NCBI RefSeq assembly: GCF_043641665.1
Contig: NC_092188.1
Location: forward strand, 22,371,704-22,435,703
DNA length: 64,000 bases
Source of the DNA: Enoplosus armatus
Taxonomy: Eukaryota; Chordata; Actinopteri; Centrarchiformes; Enoplosidae
Reading direction: 5' to 3'
Shown: positions 26,175 to 40,127 of the stretch, in pieces
How the letters are laid out: each line of letters starts with the position of its first letter
How positions within the stretch are numbered: the stretch's first letter is position 1
Made by a program: the position numbers and the translations under genes
Notes under the pieces: model-generated
Databases searched by the model: none
The model's input: the letters and a program-made list of their open reading frames with translations, nothing else
Told to the model about the DNA's origin: nothing

Positions 26175-26395
26175 TTCCATCTCGACAACTTCGTCCCTTC
26201 CTGCCAGACAGGAAGTTACCTCAGGAGCAGGAGTTTATGGTGATTGGTGCTCGGGAGCCCCGGGTCTTCCTACGCCAGTGGAGCAATGGACCACGTCACT
26301 GTCAGGACTTCAGCTTCTCCACCCAGCTAGACTGCAAGCTGCTGGAGTACCGAAACCTGACACACCTTCAGCTCCTCCAGCCTTGTGTGCTACAG
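26175..26395 (+). CDS. vps13b: VPS13B exon E7
   Basis: Encodes about 74 residues. TT joins G of E6 to give Val, then PSRQLRPFLPDRKLPQEQEF. The donor is CTACAG|GTAGAG, phase 0. Strand-like segments include EFMVIGAREPRVFLRQWSNG and SFSTQLDCKLLEYRNLTHLQ. The REP-(R/H)-(V/M)-(F/Y)-LRQW core is shared with human VPS13B as recalled. The flanking introns are the two shortest in the window (236 and 113 bp). Confidence 0.96.
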
Positions 26396-26508
26396 GTAGA
26401 GCTCATCTATTTGTATTTGATTTATGTCTGTCTTTTTGATTTTGCAAAACATTGATCAGGAATTTTGAAAACTTGTTAATTTAGAATGTCATTTCTTCTG
26501 TGTTTCAG

Positions 26509-26640
26509 GGCCAGGCTGCAGCCACCTGCTGCCCCCAGAGCACCACATTAGATGTGAATGTGTTTGTGGACCCGGTGTTCCTCAACATCAGCCAGTATGC
26601 CATCCACACAGTGGACACTGCCCTGCACAGCTGGCAACAG
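26509..26640 (+). CDS. vps13b: VPS13B exon E8
   Basis: Encodes exactly 44 residues. The acceptor is TGTGTTTCAG and the donor CAACAG|GTAACA, phase 0 on both sides. It reads GQAAATCCPQSTTLDVNVFV and then DPVFLNISQYAIHTVDTALH, ending SWQQ. The second half (strand, then the amphipathic HTVDTALHSWQQ) corresponds to the human HSLNTAIQAWQQ segment. The first half is more variable. It is the last exon before the VAB region on my reading. A Cys pair (TCCP) is present, but nothing shows it is functional. Confidence 0.95.
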
Positions 26641-27393
26641 GTAACAGAGAGTTTAAGCTGAAGGGACGGCAACATAATTGATGCTTTTCAGTCCTGAAGG
26701 CTGAGGTTGTTTTTCAGTTTCAAATTCCCACACTTACAGCTAATGTCAGAAGCAAAATAGTTGATTTCTTAGATGAAAATGTCCAAAGGCAATCTCCAGC
26801 CCGCTTTTCCCTGCACTGAAGTGCATTTGAAGTGACCAAAGTAATCAGATATATGGTCGCTTAGTTAGTTTTAAGTTTTGAAGGATGACTTGCTCACTTG
26901 TACATTTAAATAGTGGGATACATTCAGACGTGTAAGGTAACAAGGGATTTGCCCTGTTGTTTAATCGCTAGCACTTGCATGTACTGTAACTATTATATTT
27001 GGAACCGGGGGCTAGTAAATCCATAGAAAATGTATGTACATTGAGAGAATATGCTGAAAGACAGTCTTTCGTCCCAGATGGAGTATCAGCTAAACAAACT
27101 CACAACAAAGTGGATTTCATGAGAATGGTTTCGGATCTGTGCCAGTGGTAATAAAATTTGCAGGATGGAACTGCCTTTCAGTTTGCTGTAAACTCTGACT
27201 AAGAGGCTACAGTGTGTCTGTTCTGTGGGCTTCTAGTCCTATGGTCCTCGTCATCTCTCGGTTCCCAGCTCTCAGCACTGCCTCTGGTAGCCAGCATATT
27301 TGTGTGTGAAGTGATGCCCATGAAAACACGGTAAAACTTGAGTGGTGACACCTGCCAAGACTTCATCTGGCCCTACTCCTCCACCCACTTGTC

Positions 27394-27434
<41 letters not shown>

Positions 27435-30400
27435 GGCCTCTCTGGCTTTGTATGCCCTATCATGGCTCTGCTCAGCTCAGCTGTGGCTGTGCTGACTCAT
27501 ATACTGGCCTCTGGAGACGTGAAGTACTCTCATGGTTTTACATGCGAGCAGGCTCTCACTGCCAGGTGAGAGAAATAATAGCTTGTGTTTTTCTAGGAAC
27601 AGCTGTGGTCTTTTACCTGTGGAAAATAAAATTAAACAAGCTGTATAGAAAATCTACTATAAAATGATTGTTCTGGCTAGCGGTTTTATACCTTTGTTTT
27701 CACCCAGTGGCATCATTGACTCATCAAAAGCTCTTAACCGACCGTGTTGGATGATGGGTCATAATTGACCCTTGGCTTCATCATTGCATCATGTAGCGCA
27801 TGTTAGTGAATGTTCCCTATTTGTGCTGGTTAATTTAGCCATAAATAAGACTTTAGGGCATTGGTGGTGGTGTAATGAATGGTCATATTGCAGCTTTGCT
27901 GGAGTGTTTTGGACATGTTGGTATCCATGGTGGGCTCTAGCCAACATGCCAGGCATTATTAGTTGGTTGTGTGCTCTTAGCCAAGGCTTTTCTGATACTG
28001 ATTGGGTGATATGTTTGGCTTTCTGAATGCCATCTTTGCCCAGTACCTTGAGACCCAAAATAGAGGAATACGATCATACAATGCTCACAGGAAACCCTTC
28101 TTCATTTGTGCACTACACAGTCATGACTTTTAAGACAGACATACTCACACTCATACACAAACCTCGAAGGCTGCATTTACATGTTCACTGGAATGGGATT
28201 GATTCATAAAATGATTAAACCTGCTGTATTGTCTTGATTGGTCTAAACAGCAGCAGCCTTGTAACTGTACAGAATCTTTTAACTACCTCCAGCCTTCACC
28301 ACTTTGCTGAACACAAGGGAAAAACACACCATAATTATAAGGCAAATGTGCTGCATGTGGGTATGGTAGTTCTGGAGTAAGGGGTAGAGAGAGGTCAAGA
28401 GAGTACAAAAGGCTGATTCTTTAGAAAATGCTCCTCTTAAATATTTGGTCCACTTCAGAGAAAGTTGTGAACACTTCGATCATGGAATATTGTTTCCCTT
28501 TTTTGGGGTTTTCACTGAAACGAAATCTTGTACATGGTGAGAAATCCTTGTTTGGGTGCGATTGTCTGGTTTGGTGCCCTATAGGGTTAAGCTAAAATGT
28601 TTCTTTGATCTGATAGAGGCTTACATTCCAGACACACTCGTGCACACATTGTCCATGCATCGAAAAACTTGATCCTAATTGAGAACATAATCAGAAGCAG
28701 TTGGAAATGTTAACAGGCTCTGTCCTTCCGCAACAGAAGGATGTATCCCAACGTGTGTAATTGTTACAGTGATTTTCATGTTTCCTGGTGTCAAGGCTGG
28801 CAGGCAGGCCTGTTGTGATGTGGCCTGCAGGGTCAGCATTGAACCGTGGAGAAGATTCCTCAACTACCACACAATTGAAACCTCACAGCCCGGGCATGGT
28901 CATACCAGACCACCACAACCAGAACAACTGGAGCACTTCCAGATGCTTAGCAATAAATAGAAATAAAAGACACTTCTTGGTATATGGATGTAATTTATTC
29001 TCATATAGCCATAATACATGAGGATATACAGTTGTAGTCATGGTAACATGGACAGCTCTTCTATCCATGATAACACCACCAAGGCCTTTCTGTCATTAAT
29101 ATTGACATGAATGTATATTTAATTTATTATAATACAAGCATGCCCCCAAGCCAGCAGGCTCTCCTCCTCTTCCTCACACCCACTGCAGTGCTTTCCTTTA
29201 TCTGTGACCTTCAATCCAGTCCCCACTAACACGTCTGACGCCAGGTAGATAGTTCAATGTTGAGGTCAAATTAAACTTCAATTATGCTGTTAGATGTCAA
29301 ACTGGAAGAAGAGTAAGGTAAAACTCCAGTGTTATACATCTTAGAGGATTTCTTCTTTCCCAAGATGAAGGAAAAATGAATATAGAATAGCATTTTCTTT
29401 TGCCTCTTCTCCTTACTCAATAGCCCCATATGGCCCCAACCTCAACCCCCCCACTACCCTAACCTCAGGCCCCATGCCCCCATTTTCAGTTCTCAGTCCC
29501 CAGCCTCACTTTCAATCTTTGCCCCCCCCCACCACCCCAGCCCCTAACCCCAGGGAAGTGGCTTTGGTGGAAAGCCACACAAAAGCCCAGTAGTATTTAC
29601 ACACTCTGCTTTCTCACAGAGTGTTCACAGGCTGTTACATGTGCAATTGAGACAACAGGAATTTTCCTCCTGTTTTTTTTTTTGTTTTTCGCCCGTTCCT
29701 CCCATGTTTGAGTGGCTCTCTGCTTTCGTTTGCAACCGGAAAGAAAGTGACAGTGAGATCAGGTTCCTGTTTGCAGCAGATGTGTGGGCGAGGGTCATCT
29801 GTAGAAGAATGTGTAGGTGACTTTAGATCTGATTGTTGTTTCATTATGTCCCTTTTAAATGTCTCACTCTCTCTGTCTACTGTGTCTTGTTTCATGAGTA
29901 TTTCTCTTGAGCGGGTGTCATTATTTACAATCTGTCTTCCAGACATTTTACTGTACCTAGCCATTTATATGTGTGCCACTCTACCACGCAGATCTGGGCT
30001 GGACTCTGTGAAAACTAAAGTAATAGTATCTGGGTGGATTAGCGGAAGGGATACTTTGATTCCTGGTAGGACTGCGTCTGAAGGAGAAGCTGTCATCTTG
30101 TGCTCTTTAACAAGGAAGATGCGTTGACTGTTTAAATATCTTTATCTCAATATTTGTCCACTTAAAGCCCCGCGGACAGAAAGCGGGTGATTATGATTAC
30201 GGCAGGAAGATTTTCTGATGTGTGTATCATGTTGCCTCATGAATCGGAGCAGAAAGACGATACCATCAAAGACCGGGCTTAGCAATGGCATCTTAAGATG
30301 GCAGCAGGAAGTTTGTAAATCGCAGTGTCAGATTCGAAAGGGAGCGCAGATAGTGTTCCACTATAAAACTGGAAATGGATTTGAACCCACTGTCGCAGCT

Positions 30401-31627
30401 GTCCCATCTATATTTTGCTCTCTCTCTACCTCTCTCTCCCTCACATCTATCATCAAGTGTTCTTTTTAATGGTGTAAACTTTCCCATCCGTTTTCAATCA
30501 CATCAACAACCCCAGGACCCTGAACGTGCTTGGCAGACAAACTCCGAGCTTTTACTGCCAGCCTCTTTTAACCATCAACAATCAACCCCCTGCCATTTAA
30601 AAATATACAGCAGGCTGGGGTCCCTCTTTGTTGGGATAGTTGAGTAGTTATTGAGAAGCTGTCTGAGCCACAGTCATGTGCGTCAAGAGTCAGGGAGGGG
30701 TGTGCAGGAGAGATCCCATCAGGGCCTAAGAGCCTTTGGAAGGGGCTCAAGTAAAACTTACACATACACTCGCTCTCCAACTCACATGCACACTATGTGC
30801 TGTTTTGAAATTGTGTACTTGAATTCCTGTATGCAGGAGGCTTGACACACTCCGCTCACCCTGTTAAACCGGTGTTTTCAATAGCAGGCCAGTGAGCCCT
30901 TCGCTCTTGCATGCAAGGTGACGTAAGAGTGGACAGCATCCCTGTACGACTCGCATGACTTGAGTTTTCTGCGAGGCTTTCTCGTTGACCCATTGCTGTA
31001 GGTGGGCCAGGCTCCACCATATTGTTTTCTCCTAACAAACCACAATATATTGATGACTCGCACTAACAGGAATGCCCACTTAAAGGCCCACTTTGTTCCA
31101 AGCATTGATGTTAGGAAAAACCACGCACACACAAACTGAGTTGCCATTTGAAATGAGTCGACATCTCCCAGCTTGTTTATCTCAGCAACGACCAACATTT
31201 AGCTGCTCAAAGAAGGATGTGAATTTTTGCTAAAGACGGAGGCCTCCTGCAGGTTTTATGTGGGACCAGGGCCTAGATTTGGCCCAGAAGCCCAGTCTAA
31301 TCCACTTTAACCTGGATAGCTGTCAGACTGATTCAGATTTACTCCCCTGTTGAGGTTGTGTTGCTCCCGCAGATGATATCACTCAACTCTTTCTCATACA
31401 GGCTGACAGCTGCATCACCAAGATTGGCATTTTTAAGATTGTGAATACATACATTGTTGACACCTGCGTATGTGCTTCTACACACTACACACATACTGTA
31501 CATTATACACCCACCATAAACATACACACCTGGAAGCATTTGCTTACTCTTTTTATTCACAAGGTCTCTTTCTCATGTCACCCCTCTTCTTCTCCTTCTC
31601 TTCATCCACCCCCCCGTTTTATCTCAG
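26641..31627 (+). other. Intron E8-E9 (5.0 kb)
   Basis: No exon found. Holds (CA)n at 27399-27431 and a C-rich segment near 29440-29550. Long open frames on both strands at 29635-30127 overlap each other and resemble nothing known. The acceptor is preceded by a C/T tract (31561-31625). Confidence 0.85.
27399..27431. repeat. (CA)16 microsatellite
   Basis: Uninterrupted CA dinucleotides, intronic. Confidence 0.95.
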
Positions 31628-31789
31628 AATGGGAACGCGGAGGCTGAGGAGCTGGTCTACAGCCACTATGTGATCTGTAACGACACCCACGAGACGCTGC
31701 GCTTTGGCCAGGTGGACACAGATGAGAACGTGCTGCTGGCCAGCCTCCACAGCCACCAGTACAGCTGGAGATCCCACAAGTCCCCTCAG
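31628..31789 (+). CDS. vps13b: VPS13B exon E9 (probable start of VAB region)
   Basis: Encodes exactly 54 residues, phase 0 at both ends. The acceptor is TTTTATCTCAG and the donor CCTCAG|GTAGCG. It contains ELVYSHYVICNDTHETLRFG, then QVDTDENVLLASLHSHQYSW and RSHKSPQ. This stretch is almost identical to human VPS13B as I recall it. The IxNDT...LxFGQ pattern followed by YSWRS is typical of the start of a VAB repeat, where a conserved Asn sits in the first strand. The donor is weak at +4 to +6 (GTAGCG) and is followed within nine bases by an (AC)14 run. Confidence 0.97.
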
Positions 31790-31792
31790 GTA

Positions 31793-31798
<6 letters not shown>

Positions 31799-31826
<28 letters not shown>
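31799..31826. repeat. (AC)14 microsatellite next to the 5' splice site
   Basis: Begins nine bases after the first intron base at 31790. It is the left half of a complementary pair with the (GT)11 at 48203-48224. Confidence 0.97.
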
Positions 31827-31828
<2 letters not shown>

Positions 31829-32114
31829 TGCCCAGGGCCTGGGAAATATCTGATGGCTCTAAGCCCTGTGGTTTTGGTTGGACTTCAGCACACCCATGTA
31901 CATTATATTCAGACAGACATTAACGCACCCTTAATATATGTATATGGAACACATACACACACATGCACTAACACAGAATAGCGTGTTAACATAGTAGAGT
32001 ATTAACACAAGCAATGCACACGCACACACACGGACCATACAAATCTACTACATGTGCGCACACATGCTATCTGACTTGAGCATACAAATTCTGTCCGCAG
32101 GCTCACAGAGGTGT

Positions 32115-32140
32115 ACACACACACACACACACACACACAC
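32115..32140. repeat. (AC)13 microsatellite
   Basis: Second AC run about 300 bases downstream of the first in the same intron. Confidence 0.95.
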
Positions 32141-32999
32141 CGGACACACCGTCATCAGTGTGCGGCCACTATCTGTGTGTTTCTGTCAGAGCTCTCAGAC
32201 AGTGCCCTGACAGCATTGTTAAAGAAGATTGATTATATTTAACCCTTTGTGGTTTTGAGGTTGAGCGGAGGGTGGGCTGGCGATCTCTGGCATGTGTGTG
32301 TGTGTGTTTGGTACGCACATGTTTCAGGACCCCCATGTGTTCCACGGCGAGTGTGAGAAAGTCAAGCTTGAGAAAAGACATGGCCATAATTGCTCGCAGT
32401 AAGTCAAGTTGTATTAATCATCGACCATGGTTAATCTGTGCTCTTACCTCACTCTTGCTTGCATATACACACACACACACACTTGGAGAGTGGCAATCTG
32501 GCATATCAGCACTGTGAATACCACATCTCATTTTAGCAGTGAGTCAAAATGACCTCTGTATTTTCAGGGATGCTTTGGAAGAACGATTGTCCGAATGGGC
32601 CAAATGTCATCATAGATGAAGAATGTGATTCCAAGATGATTCTGTCATGTGTTATTCCATCATGTGTTTGTGGTATATGAAATATGTGTTCTCAAGATGA
32701 ACATGATTTGTGGCCCTAGATAAATAAGAAATGTTTGGCAACTTTGCCAAAAACACTCAGCTAACTTATTGAGCTTTATGATAAAATGCCTGCCAATGTG
32801 TCCGCCTCGGCAAATTGTAGCACACACTCCTAATTACATTTTGGGGTTATAAAAATAGTGACACTGATAAGAGAAAGGCTTGTATTTCTTTAATGGTTGC
32901 TTGGTCCTGCAAGTGTGTTTTTGTAGCTCTTACAAATCAGTTTCCAGACAGAGTCTTAAGTGGTTGTGCTGTTTTGCTTAAGTCCCATGATGCTTTGGA

Positions 33000-34340
33000 G
33001 TGTCTAAAACAACTCTGATCATCATTCCCCAGAACTCTCCGCTCCCCCTAGCAACCTTTCCTCTATCTATCTGTGAGCCTGCTCTCCACTCTAACCCCAA
33101 GACCTTCCCCTTAACCCCTGACCTCTCGCCTATTTGTCAGTTATTGCCAACCTCATGTCCTATCCTACACTAAACATTTAACTCTTCCAGCCTGCTTTTA
33201 TTGTATATTTATACTTATTTTATACATTCTATTTGTTTTTAAACTTTAAACCTGTCATCTCCTACCGCCTAATCCTCTCCCCACCTCCCTCCTCACTCCA
33301 GCCCCACTCATCATTGAGTTTCAATTGACTTCATTTCTCTTTCATTTTGAGCAACAGCTCACAGTGCCTCCTGACCACAGTTCTGGTTGTTTGAATGATG
33401 GACCTCCACTCTGCGATGACATTCGTGTCTAGTCAGCTGTCTGCTCTGTCCTCTCACTGGTCCAGCCAGCAGACCTGAGCTTTCAACTGTTTGTGAGTTT
33501 CAACTCACAGTCTTGTTCCCATCCACTTTTACATACCCTCACCCCCTCCCCATTCCCAAATGCTGTAACCCCTCCAAGTACATCAGTAAACACTTTTCAG
33601 CTCGGGGCCCACAGTGCAATTAGCTCACTCATACTGGGATATGCTAATGCTGTGCATAGTATTCTGTGTCATTTCTTGCCATGTACTGCAGGGACCCACA
33701 AGACACAGGCCAAAACCCATTTCAGGCCACACACCCTAAGCCGTAGTTTAGAAAACATAGCCGTACAGTATTCCCTCAGCGTGAGCTCGGTCCAGTTCTC
33801 TCTTTATTCCTGATGCCTCACCTCCATCAGCTCGATGAGATCAGTAGACCTGGACAGTCTCTGGCCTCCACACTGTTTTGGGGTCTCACTTGGACATTTG
33901 TGCCTTTCTCTCAACACTCTCCAACAACAGCACACAGCTTCCCAGTGCTGTCCTTGTCCCTTTCTCAGTCCCCCTAGCACAGTCCTGTTTTCTGGTGTTT
34001 ACGACCTTGCTGGCTGAGCTCATTAGCCCTTGTCTGGCTTGTCCTGCCGCTGGCCTCCGCCTGGCTATCCTGTTCTGTCTTGGACTGAGGCTAGAAGGCC
34101 ACTTTGTCCTTTTTATCTCTGTCACACCCCAGTAAATGCTTTAGTTGGGATCATAGCCTTGGATTACCCCTGAAGCCTTGCTCTGCATCTGGCCTTGTCC
34201 GGTCTGTTCATCCATGGTCACTCTGTTGCTCTGTCAGTAGCCCTGGTTTGACTCTGTCCACTCTCTTGACATGAGGCCAATTCTCCCCCTCCCTTAATTT
34301 TACCCTCTTTACCACCAACCTACCATTAGCACCATCACTC
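33000..34340. other. Pyrimidine-rich segment
   Basis: About 1.3 kb with a clear excess of C and T on the + strand. The open frame at 33493-33813 within it is Ser/Pro/His-rich and has no recognisable domain, so I read it as a composition effect. Confidence 0.5.
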
Positions 34341-34552
34341 TGTCCAGGGTTCATCTATCGCTACCCCCCAACCGTGCCCCTCTTTCCCACTTTATCCAAC
34401 ACACACATACTGAAGTACACATTCCCCACCCCTGTTTTTCATGGCCAATCTTGTCTTGTAGGGAGGCCTGGGGCCTGTCGAGAAGGCAGGCCATCAGCCT
34501 GTTTTCATGGCTCTGGTATGATGTATGTGTCCCAGCTGACCTGTCCCCCAGG

Positions 34553-34579
34553 CACACACACACACACACACACACACAC
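34553..34579. repeat. (CA)13 microsatellite
   Basis: Intronic CA run. Confidence 0.95.
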
Positions 34580-35576
34580 TCATGCACACAAGACAGAGCT
34601 GCTAATTTGCTTTTATAAAGTAATCTGTCCCCCTTTCTCTCGTCGTCTCTCCTGAGAACTCACTGGACATGAGATCATCTTAACAAGAGGAAGATGGGGG
34701 GAGAGACGGAGAGATGGCGGGAGTGAAGGAGAAGGGACAAAGGCAGAATAGACAGTGAAATATGAGAAATTCAAAAGTAGGGTAGCAAGGAGTTGTCTGG
34801 GGGGATACTGTACAGGCCTACTTGAGAATACAGGAGGACATGGAAAAAGGGAAGCAGGGGCAAAGGATGATCCATGCTCTTAACACTAACAGCTTGGTTT
34901 ACATTGGCTACAATGGCAACAGCCAAAAATGTGTCTGCTCACTATCTCGCTGTCCTTCCCACCTTCCCCATTTCTTTCTGTTCATGATCTGCAAGCAACA
35001 TATTAAGGAAGCATAGATGAGTAGATTTGCCAACTATGATTTATTATCGTACATTAAATCCTTTAATCCTATCTTAATCTGCTATGGCCGCTGCATAGAC
35101 ATAGTCAGAAAGATTCAGGAGAGAGAGGAAATAACTTCCTAAATGAACAGGCCTGCTGTTGTTTCAGCTTGAACTAAAACAGGGAGGCACATTTAAAACC
35201 CTGCAATCTCCTGTGTGTGTGCCTTTGTGTGTCCATTTGTGAAAGAAGAGTGCTTAATGTGTGTGTGATCCTGAGCGGTCTAACCAGTGTACACTTCCCA
35301 CGATGTTGACATACCTCCGAATATCTGTCACTTCTCTCCGAAGGGAGCTCGAGCAGAGTGTTTTTGCAGTGAAATGTGAACCTCAGCTCAGGTCACACTC
35401 CCTCTCACTGCTTCTCTGTTTCTCTCCATCCCCACCTCCACTCTCCCCACCCCCCTGTTTCTGCTGTCAGTCACAAACATGAGATGCATTAAAAGGGTCG
35501 ATTGAGGCAGTCACGTCCTCAGAGCCCGCTGTGGTCTAACACTTGATCAAATTCATACCCACACGTGCACACTCAG

Positions 35577-35580
<4 letters not shown>

Positions 35581-35610
<30 letters not shown>
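35581..35610. repeat. (AC)15 microsatellite
   Basis: Intronic AC run. Confidence 0.95.
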
Positions 35611-35615
<5 letters not shown>

Positions 35616-36243
35616 GATAAAATGTTTCCTAAGGCCTGGAGTCTGTCAGGCCTCTCAGTCTAGTTTCTCTCTTTGAGGCTCAGCATGCCTTCACACCCCA
35701 GCATTTAGCAGCCAAGGTGAAGAAGTTTATAAACACACAGTTTCCCCCATTTATACATTTTTTTTATTATTTTATTTTCTATATATTACATAAGAGAGAG
35801 CAGAGATGGATACAAATAGATGGATTGATACATCGATCAAAAAACGCCTGGATGATCATGCTACAAGTACTCACTCCCTCTATAATGAAGTACAGTTTAT
35901 ATCTGTCTCTCACACACACACAAACACACTCACTGTCCCCGCCCTGCTGTTTTTCAGGGCTCTGGCGTGTGGTGTGGTGTGGATGGTTGAAATATCTGGC
36001 TGCTTGGTACAGGATGCAGCCTAGCTGATGGAAATCCCTGTGGTTAGTGTGGTTAGCAGGGAGAGGGGCGTAAAAAAAGCCCCCTGGATTTGGGAAGGAC
36101 TTTTTAAGTGCCTACAAGGAATATTCACAATTTGAATAAATCGTAATTTTCTCCAGGACCAGGCTTCTACAGAAGACTTCTCCCTCTCTCTTTCGGGATA
36201 TGTGTGGTATCAGTCATTGTGTACGTGTGTCAGTGTTGTGTTG

Positions 36244-36245
<2 letters not shown>

Positions 36246-36298
<53 letters not shown>
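36246..36298. repeat. (GT)26 microsatellite
   Basis: Long uninterrupted GT run, about 100 bases before another long one. Confidence 0.95.
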
Positions 36299-36299
<1 letters not shown>

Positions 36300-36400
36300 T
36301 TCCCAGGGGTAATCTGCTGGAGATAGCAACCCAGGACTATTAGTTTGTGATAAGATTGGCGTGTTGTTGGAAGCAGGCATGACAGGGAGGTATTTGGAAT

Positions 36401-36402
<2 letters not shown>

Positions 36403-36480
<78 letters not shown>
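36403..36480. repeat. (GT)n microsatellite, 78 bp
   Basis: GT run with a single A interruption at 36434, ending in GCGCGAGAGA. Confidence 0.95.
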
Positions 36481-36485
<5 letters not shown>

Positions 36486-39400
36486 AGAGAAAGTTTTTAC
36501 AGTCAGTGTACGCTATGTGCTTGTGTGTATTACTGTGTGTGTGTCTCCTGTTGCTTACTTGCCGTAGGCGCTTTGCTGTGTCAATCTTGTTTTCAACCTG
36601 ACAGCAGCGTTCAACTTTTACAGCTTTCTCAAAATTAGTATATTACTTAAAATGTATCCGTTCTTTTGTCAAGTCGGATTTCATATTTCACCGTCCTGAT
36701 CCATTGTTTAAGAAACACTGCCCTCAAGTGAAGTGGTTTAGTTGTGCTGTTCATCCGAGATCATAGCTTTGACTGCAGTAGATTAGGCTGACCCTTTGGG
36801 AGATATTAGCTCCACTCAGGTTGACCCACACATTGACTGATCAGAGAGAGGGCAAGAGAGAAGCCGATGAAAAGGACTGCTGTCCCTTTTGTTCCCTGGA
36901 GAAAACCTACACTTTCCTGTTGTTTATCCTCAGAGCTGGGTCAGGTCCAACAGGAAGGCTGACTTTTTTTAAACTGACATGTACTTGTAGGCATTACCTT
37001 AGGTAATGAAAAGAAAAGTTGAAGGCGAGCGCCGTATCATTAGGCAAAGGTTAAACACTGGTCACTCACTTTTTTGAGTGACATTTTGATGATGGTTTGT
37101 GTCTAAGCTCACATTCATGTGGAGCAACGTGAACGACTGATGCATGAAACATTCACCCCCACTGAGCCATTATTAATAGTTCATCCGTGTGTAACAGTAC
37201 AGTCATTTATCCTGTACGGTCACACTCTTTGTCTTGTCCAGGCATGTCCTCTGAAACAACCCACTGGTGGAACAATAATAATAAAGAAAACAACACATTT
37301 CACCATAGTGATTGTTATGGCAAAGCCTTTGTCAAATATATTGGCTGGAATGATTCAGTTGTAAGATGCATTATATACTGGTCATTTTAACATTTTGTGT
37401 CCATGGCAACATGATACAAATTGTGTGTGAGTCAGTGAGTGAGAAGCTAAGTCAGTCCTTAGAGAGAGAGAGGGGATCATTATCATCATGGCTAACAGAA
37501 GAGTCATCGTTAGGCGAGGTCACCGCCTTTATTCAGCTATGCACGATTCACATTCCAAGTCCAGGTTACATGGTAAATGTCCATGGTGAGTGAAGAGGAC
37601 TTGGCCTTCTTAGTCAGCACAGCTCAGATAACACAGCAAGAAAAATACAGTAAAGGAAAAATGAAGGGGAAAATTAAAGAAAATATCAAACTAAAGGTTA
37701 GATTGGCTGCTCTGACTGATAAGGGTTAGTAAGATCAAAATTAAACAACTATTCAAATGTACATTTCTGTTTTTCCTGAATATTTTGAATAAAAGCTTAC
37801 TTTTAGTAAGTTAACATTTCCACTCAAATTATCCTTGACATATACAGCATATCCGCCTCCTCAAATATTGAGTTGAGCTCTTTTGCCCATGGAGAACAAT
37901 GCGATTTACTCCACATAACCACCATTTATTCTATCATCTGCCATTTTATTCAGGCAGTTCCACAGTCTGAACATTTTCACATCCCTGCTATCCAGGGTCA
38001 GTATAAGGATGACATGCATAACAAATATCCATAATTGGCTTTTAATGTACTTGATGAATTGCATGAATATTTGTGTGATGATGTGTTTGATTCTATGATT
38101 CATTCATTTCAGTTCTTTCAAGTTCTCTTTCAAGGCAACTCTCCAGATATACAGTCCTGTCTTTCAGGATTTATCTGTCTCTTAATGGGACAGATAACCT
38201 GCCATACGGCACATCATAACAATGTATAATAATGTTCCCAGGATGTTTAAATTTGCTTCCCAGGCCACAGGCTTCACTTTAGAGCAATGGTTTCGTGTGC
38301 CTACATCTCTGTCCATCCTAGCAACTGGTCCTCCAGTGCACAAGACTAAAACTAAAATCTTTGGCTCACTGGGCTTATTAGCCAAAGGGCTCAATGCCTC
38401 AGCAGCCAGCAGGCCTATATACCAAATCTCCTGTACCCCATTCCCCCTTACTTGGCCTAGGCCAAAGGCTAAAGCTTTTGTTTTTGAGAAATTGGCAGTT
38501 GCCTTTTGTTAGTATTTATTCTCAGTAAATGTCACTGGAGGGCTGAGACTCTTTCTCCCAGGAGTTCTTGTTGGGAGCAGACTTGATTAATGATTAATAG
38601 GATATGTCTTGAGAAGTTCCGAACCTCATATTTGTCTAATATTGCAAAGACAAAGAAAAAGTTTCAACAACATAAGGTTGCCAGTAATTTTTGAAATCAA
38701 TGACTCTCGAATATTCTAGGGACCCATTCTCATCTTTCTGCAACCCACCATTTGGTCCTCATCCAACCATTTTAAAACAATGTGCTACATTCCTCAGCTT
38801 TCTACCACAGCTGCCACAGCCAAGATTTTCATGAGAAATACAGGGAGGACAGTGAGCCCCCACCTTCACCTCCACACTCGTTTTCTTTTGATCTCTGTAC
38901 AGTTAATTCCTGCTCATCCCTCCAAACTCAACCCAATCTTTAGAAGAGTTTATTTTCTCACTCTTACTGACATATGCTGTGAGATTTCATTTTGATTCCA
39001 TGTTGTATATCTGATCAGCCATTGGTCTGTCATGACTTTGTGTGTGTGTGTATATATGAGAGTAATTCCACTCTCTGTGTAGTTTGTCCCAGAGGAAGCT
39101 CTCCCTCTGACATGAGGAGATTAATCTAATTATCATGTTGATGAGAGCTGAGCGGCTAGAATCTCATATTTGTTTTTCTATGTAAATCTTCTTAAACATG
39201 CCAATGTGTTAGCAGTTTAAAAAATGTGTTTTCATCCTTGGCCTTGAAACTACAACAAAGAGTCTTAAACCACGGGTTGCAACCCTGTTTGGGCAGCAGA
39301 ACTGTTTCTGGTTGGTCTCCACATGACAAAAGTGTTGGTATGTTTTAATGACCCTGGGCCACATTGTGGCAGCAGATTTATTCAATTGAGATCCCAGTCT

Positions 39401-40127
39401 TAACAAGTTCAACAACCCGTGTTGTACCATGATGTCAGTTACAGAATGAGGTCTCTCACTGGGGCCGATGTCTTTTGTTGTGACATAGCCGGTATCTTTT
39501 CTGGCATGTATACACTTACTTTTTACACTTGTTTTTCAGTGTGTAAGTGAAGGTTGAAATGTCCCATAAAATGTCCCACAAGTAAAATTTTTAAAAGAGC
39601 AAATAAAAGAAATCCAGACCAATGCTTGAGTAAGGAGTTAACATGTGACCCAAGTATAAGTGGGGTTCAAATCTGCAAGGCTTTTAACAATTCATGAAGA
39701 CCTTTAATGCATTCAATATATGATATCTCACTCCTGTCATTTGAGTAGTACTCTAATGCACAGAGACAAAGGTACCCAGGGGGGAGAAGTGCAGCAGCCC
39801 TCAGATGAGGAGTATGTCATGCTTTGTGAAACCATTAAATATTGTGAAAACACAGACAAAGTTATAAACACGGGATTCAAAATATATTTGTCAAGGGAAA
39901 GTTTCTCAGACAAAAATAAGTGACTGTCTAAATATCTGTAACAGGATGAGAGTAGCTACAACAGGCAGGATTGTTTGATGTGTTCAACACACCAAGCGCT
40001 ATAAAGTCGAAATCACACAGATCAAAATATCCAGGTGGACAGTTTCTTTTGGACATCACCCCCTGCCCATGGCTGTGAGTCCAGAGCACAGTTGGGTCTT
40101 TTCCACTACAGGAGCTTAACATTACCT

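Noticed and set aside
29635..30127. Overlapping open frames on both strands (109 aa on minus, 139 aa on plus) in the E8-E9 intron
   Set aside because: Neither protein resembles anything I know, they overlap each other, and no splice or promoter signal supports them.
33493..33813. 106-aa frame in the pyrimidine-rich segment of the long intron
   Set aside because: Ser/Pro/His-rich composition product with no recognisable domain.
38035..38229. 64-aa frame MAFNVLDELHEYLCDDVFDS and onward
   Set aside because: Protein-like at first sight, but short, intronic, without splice sites and not recognised.
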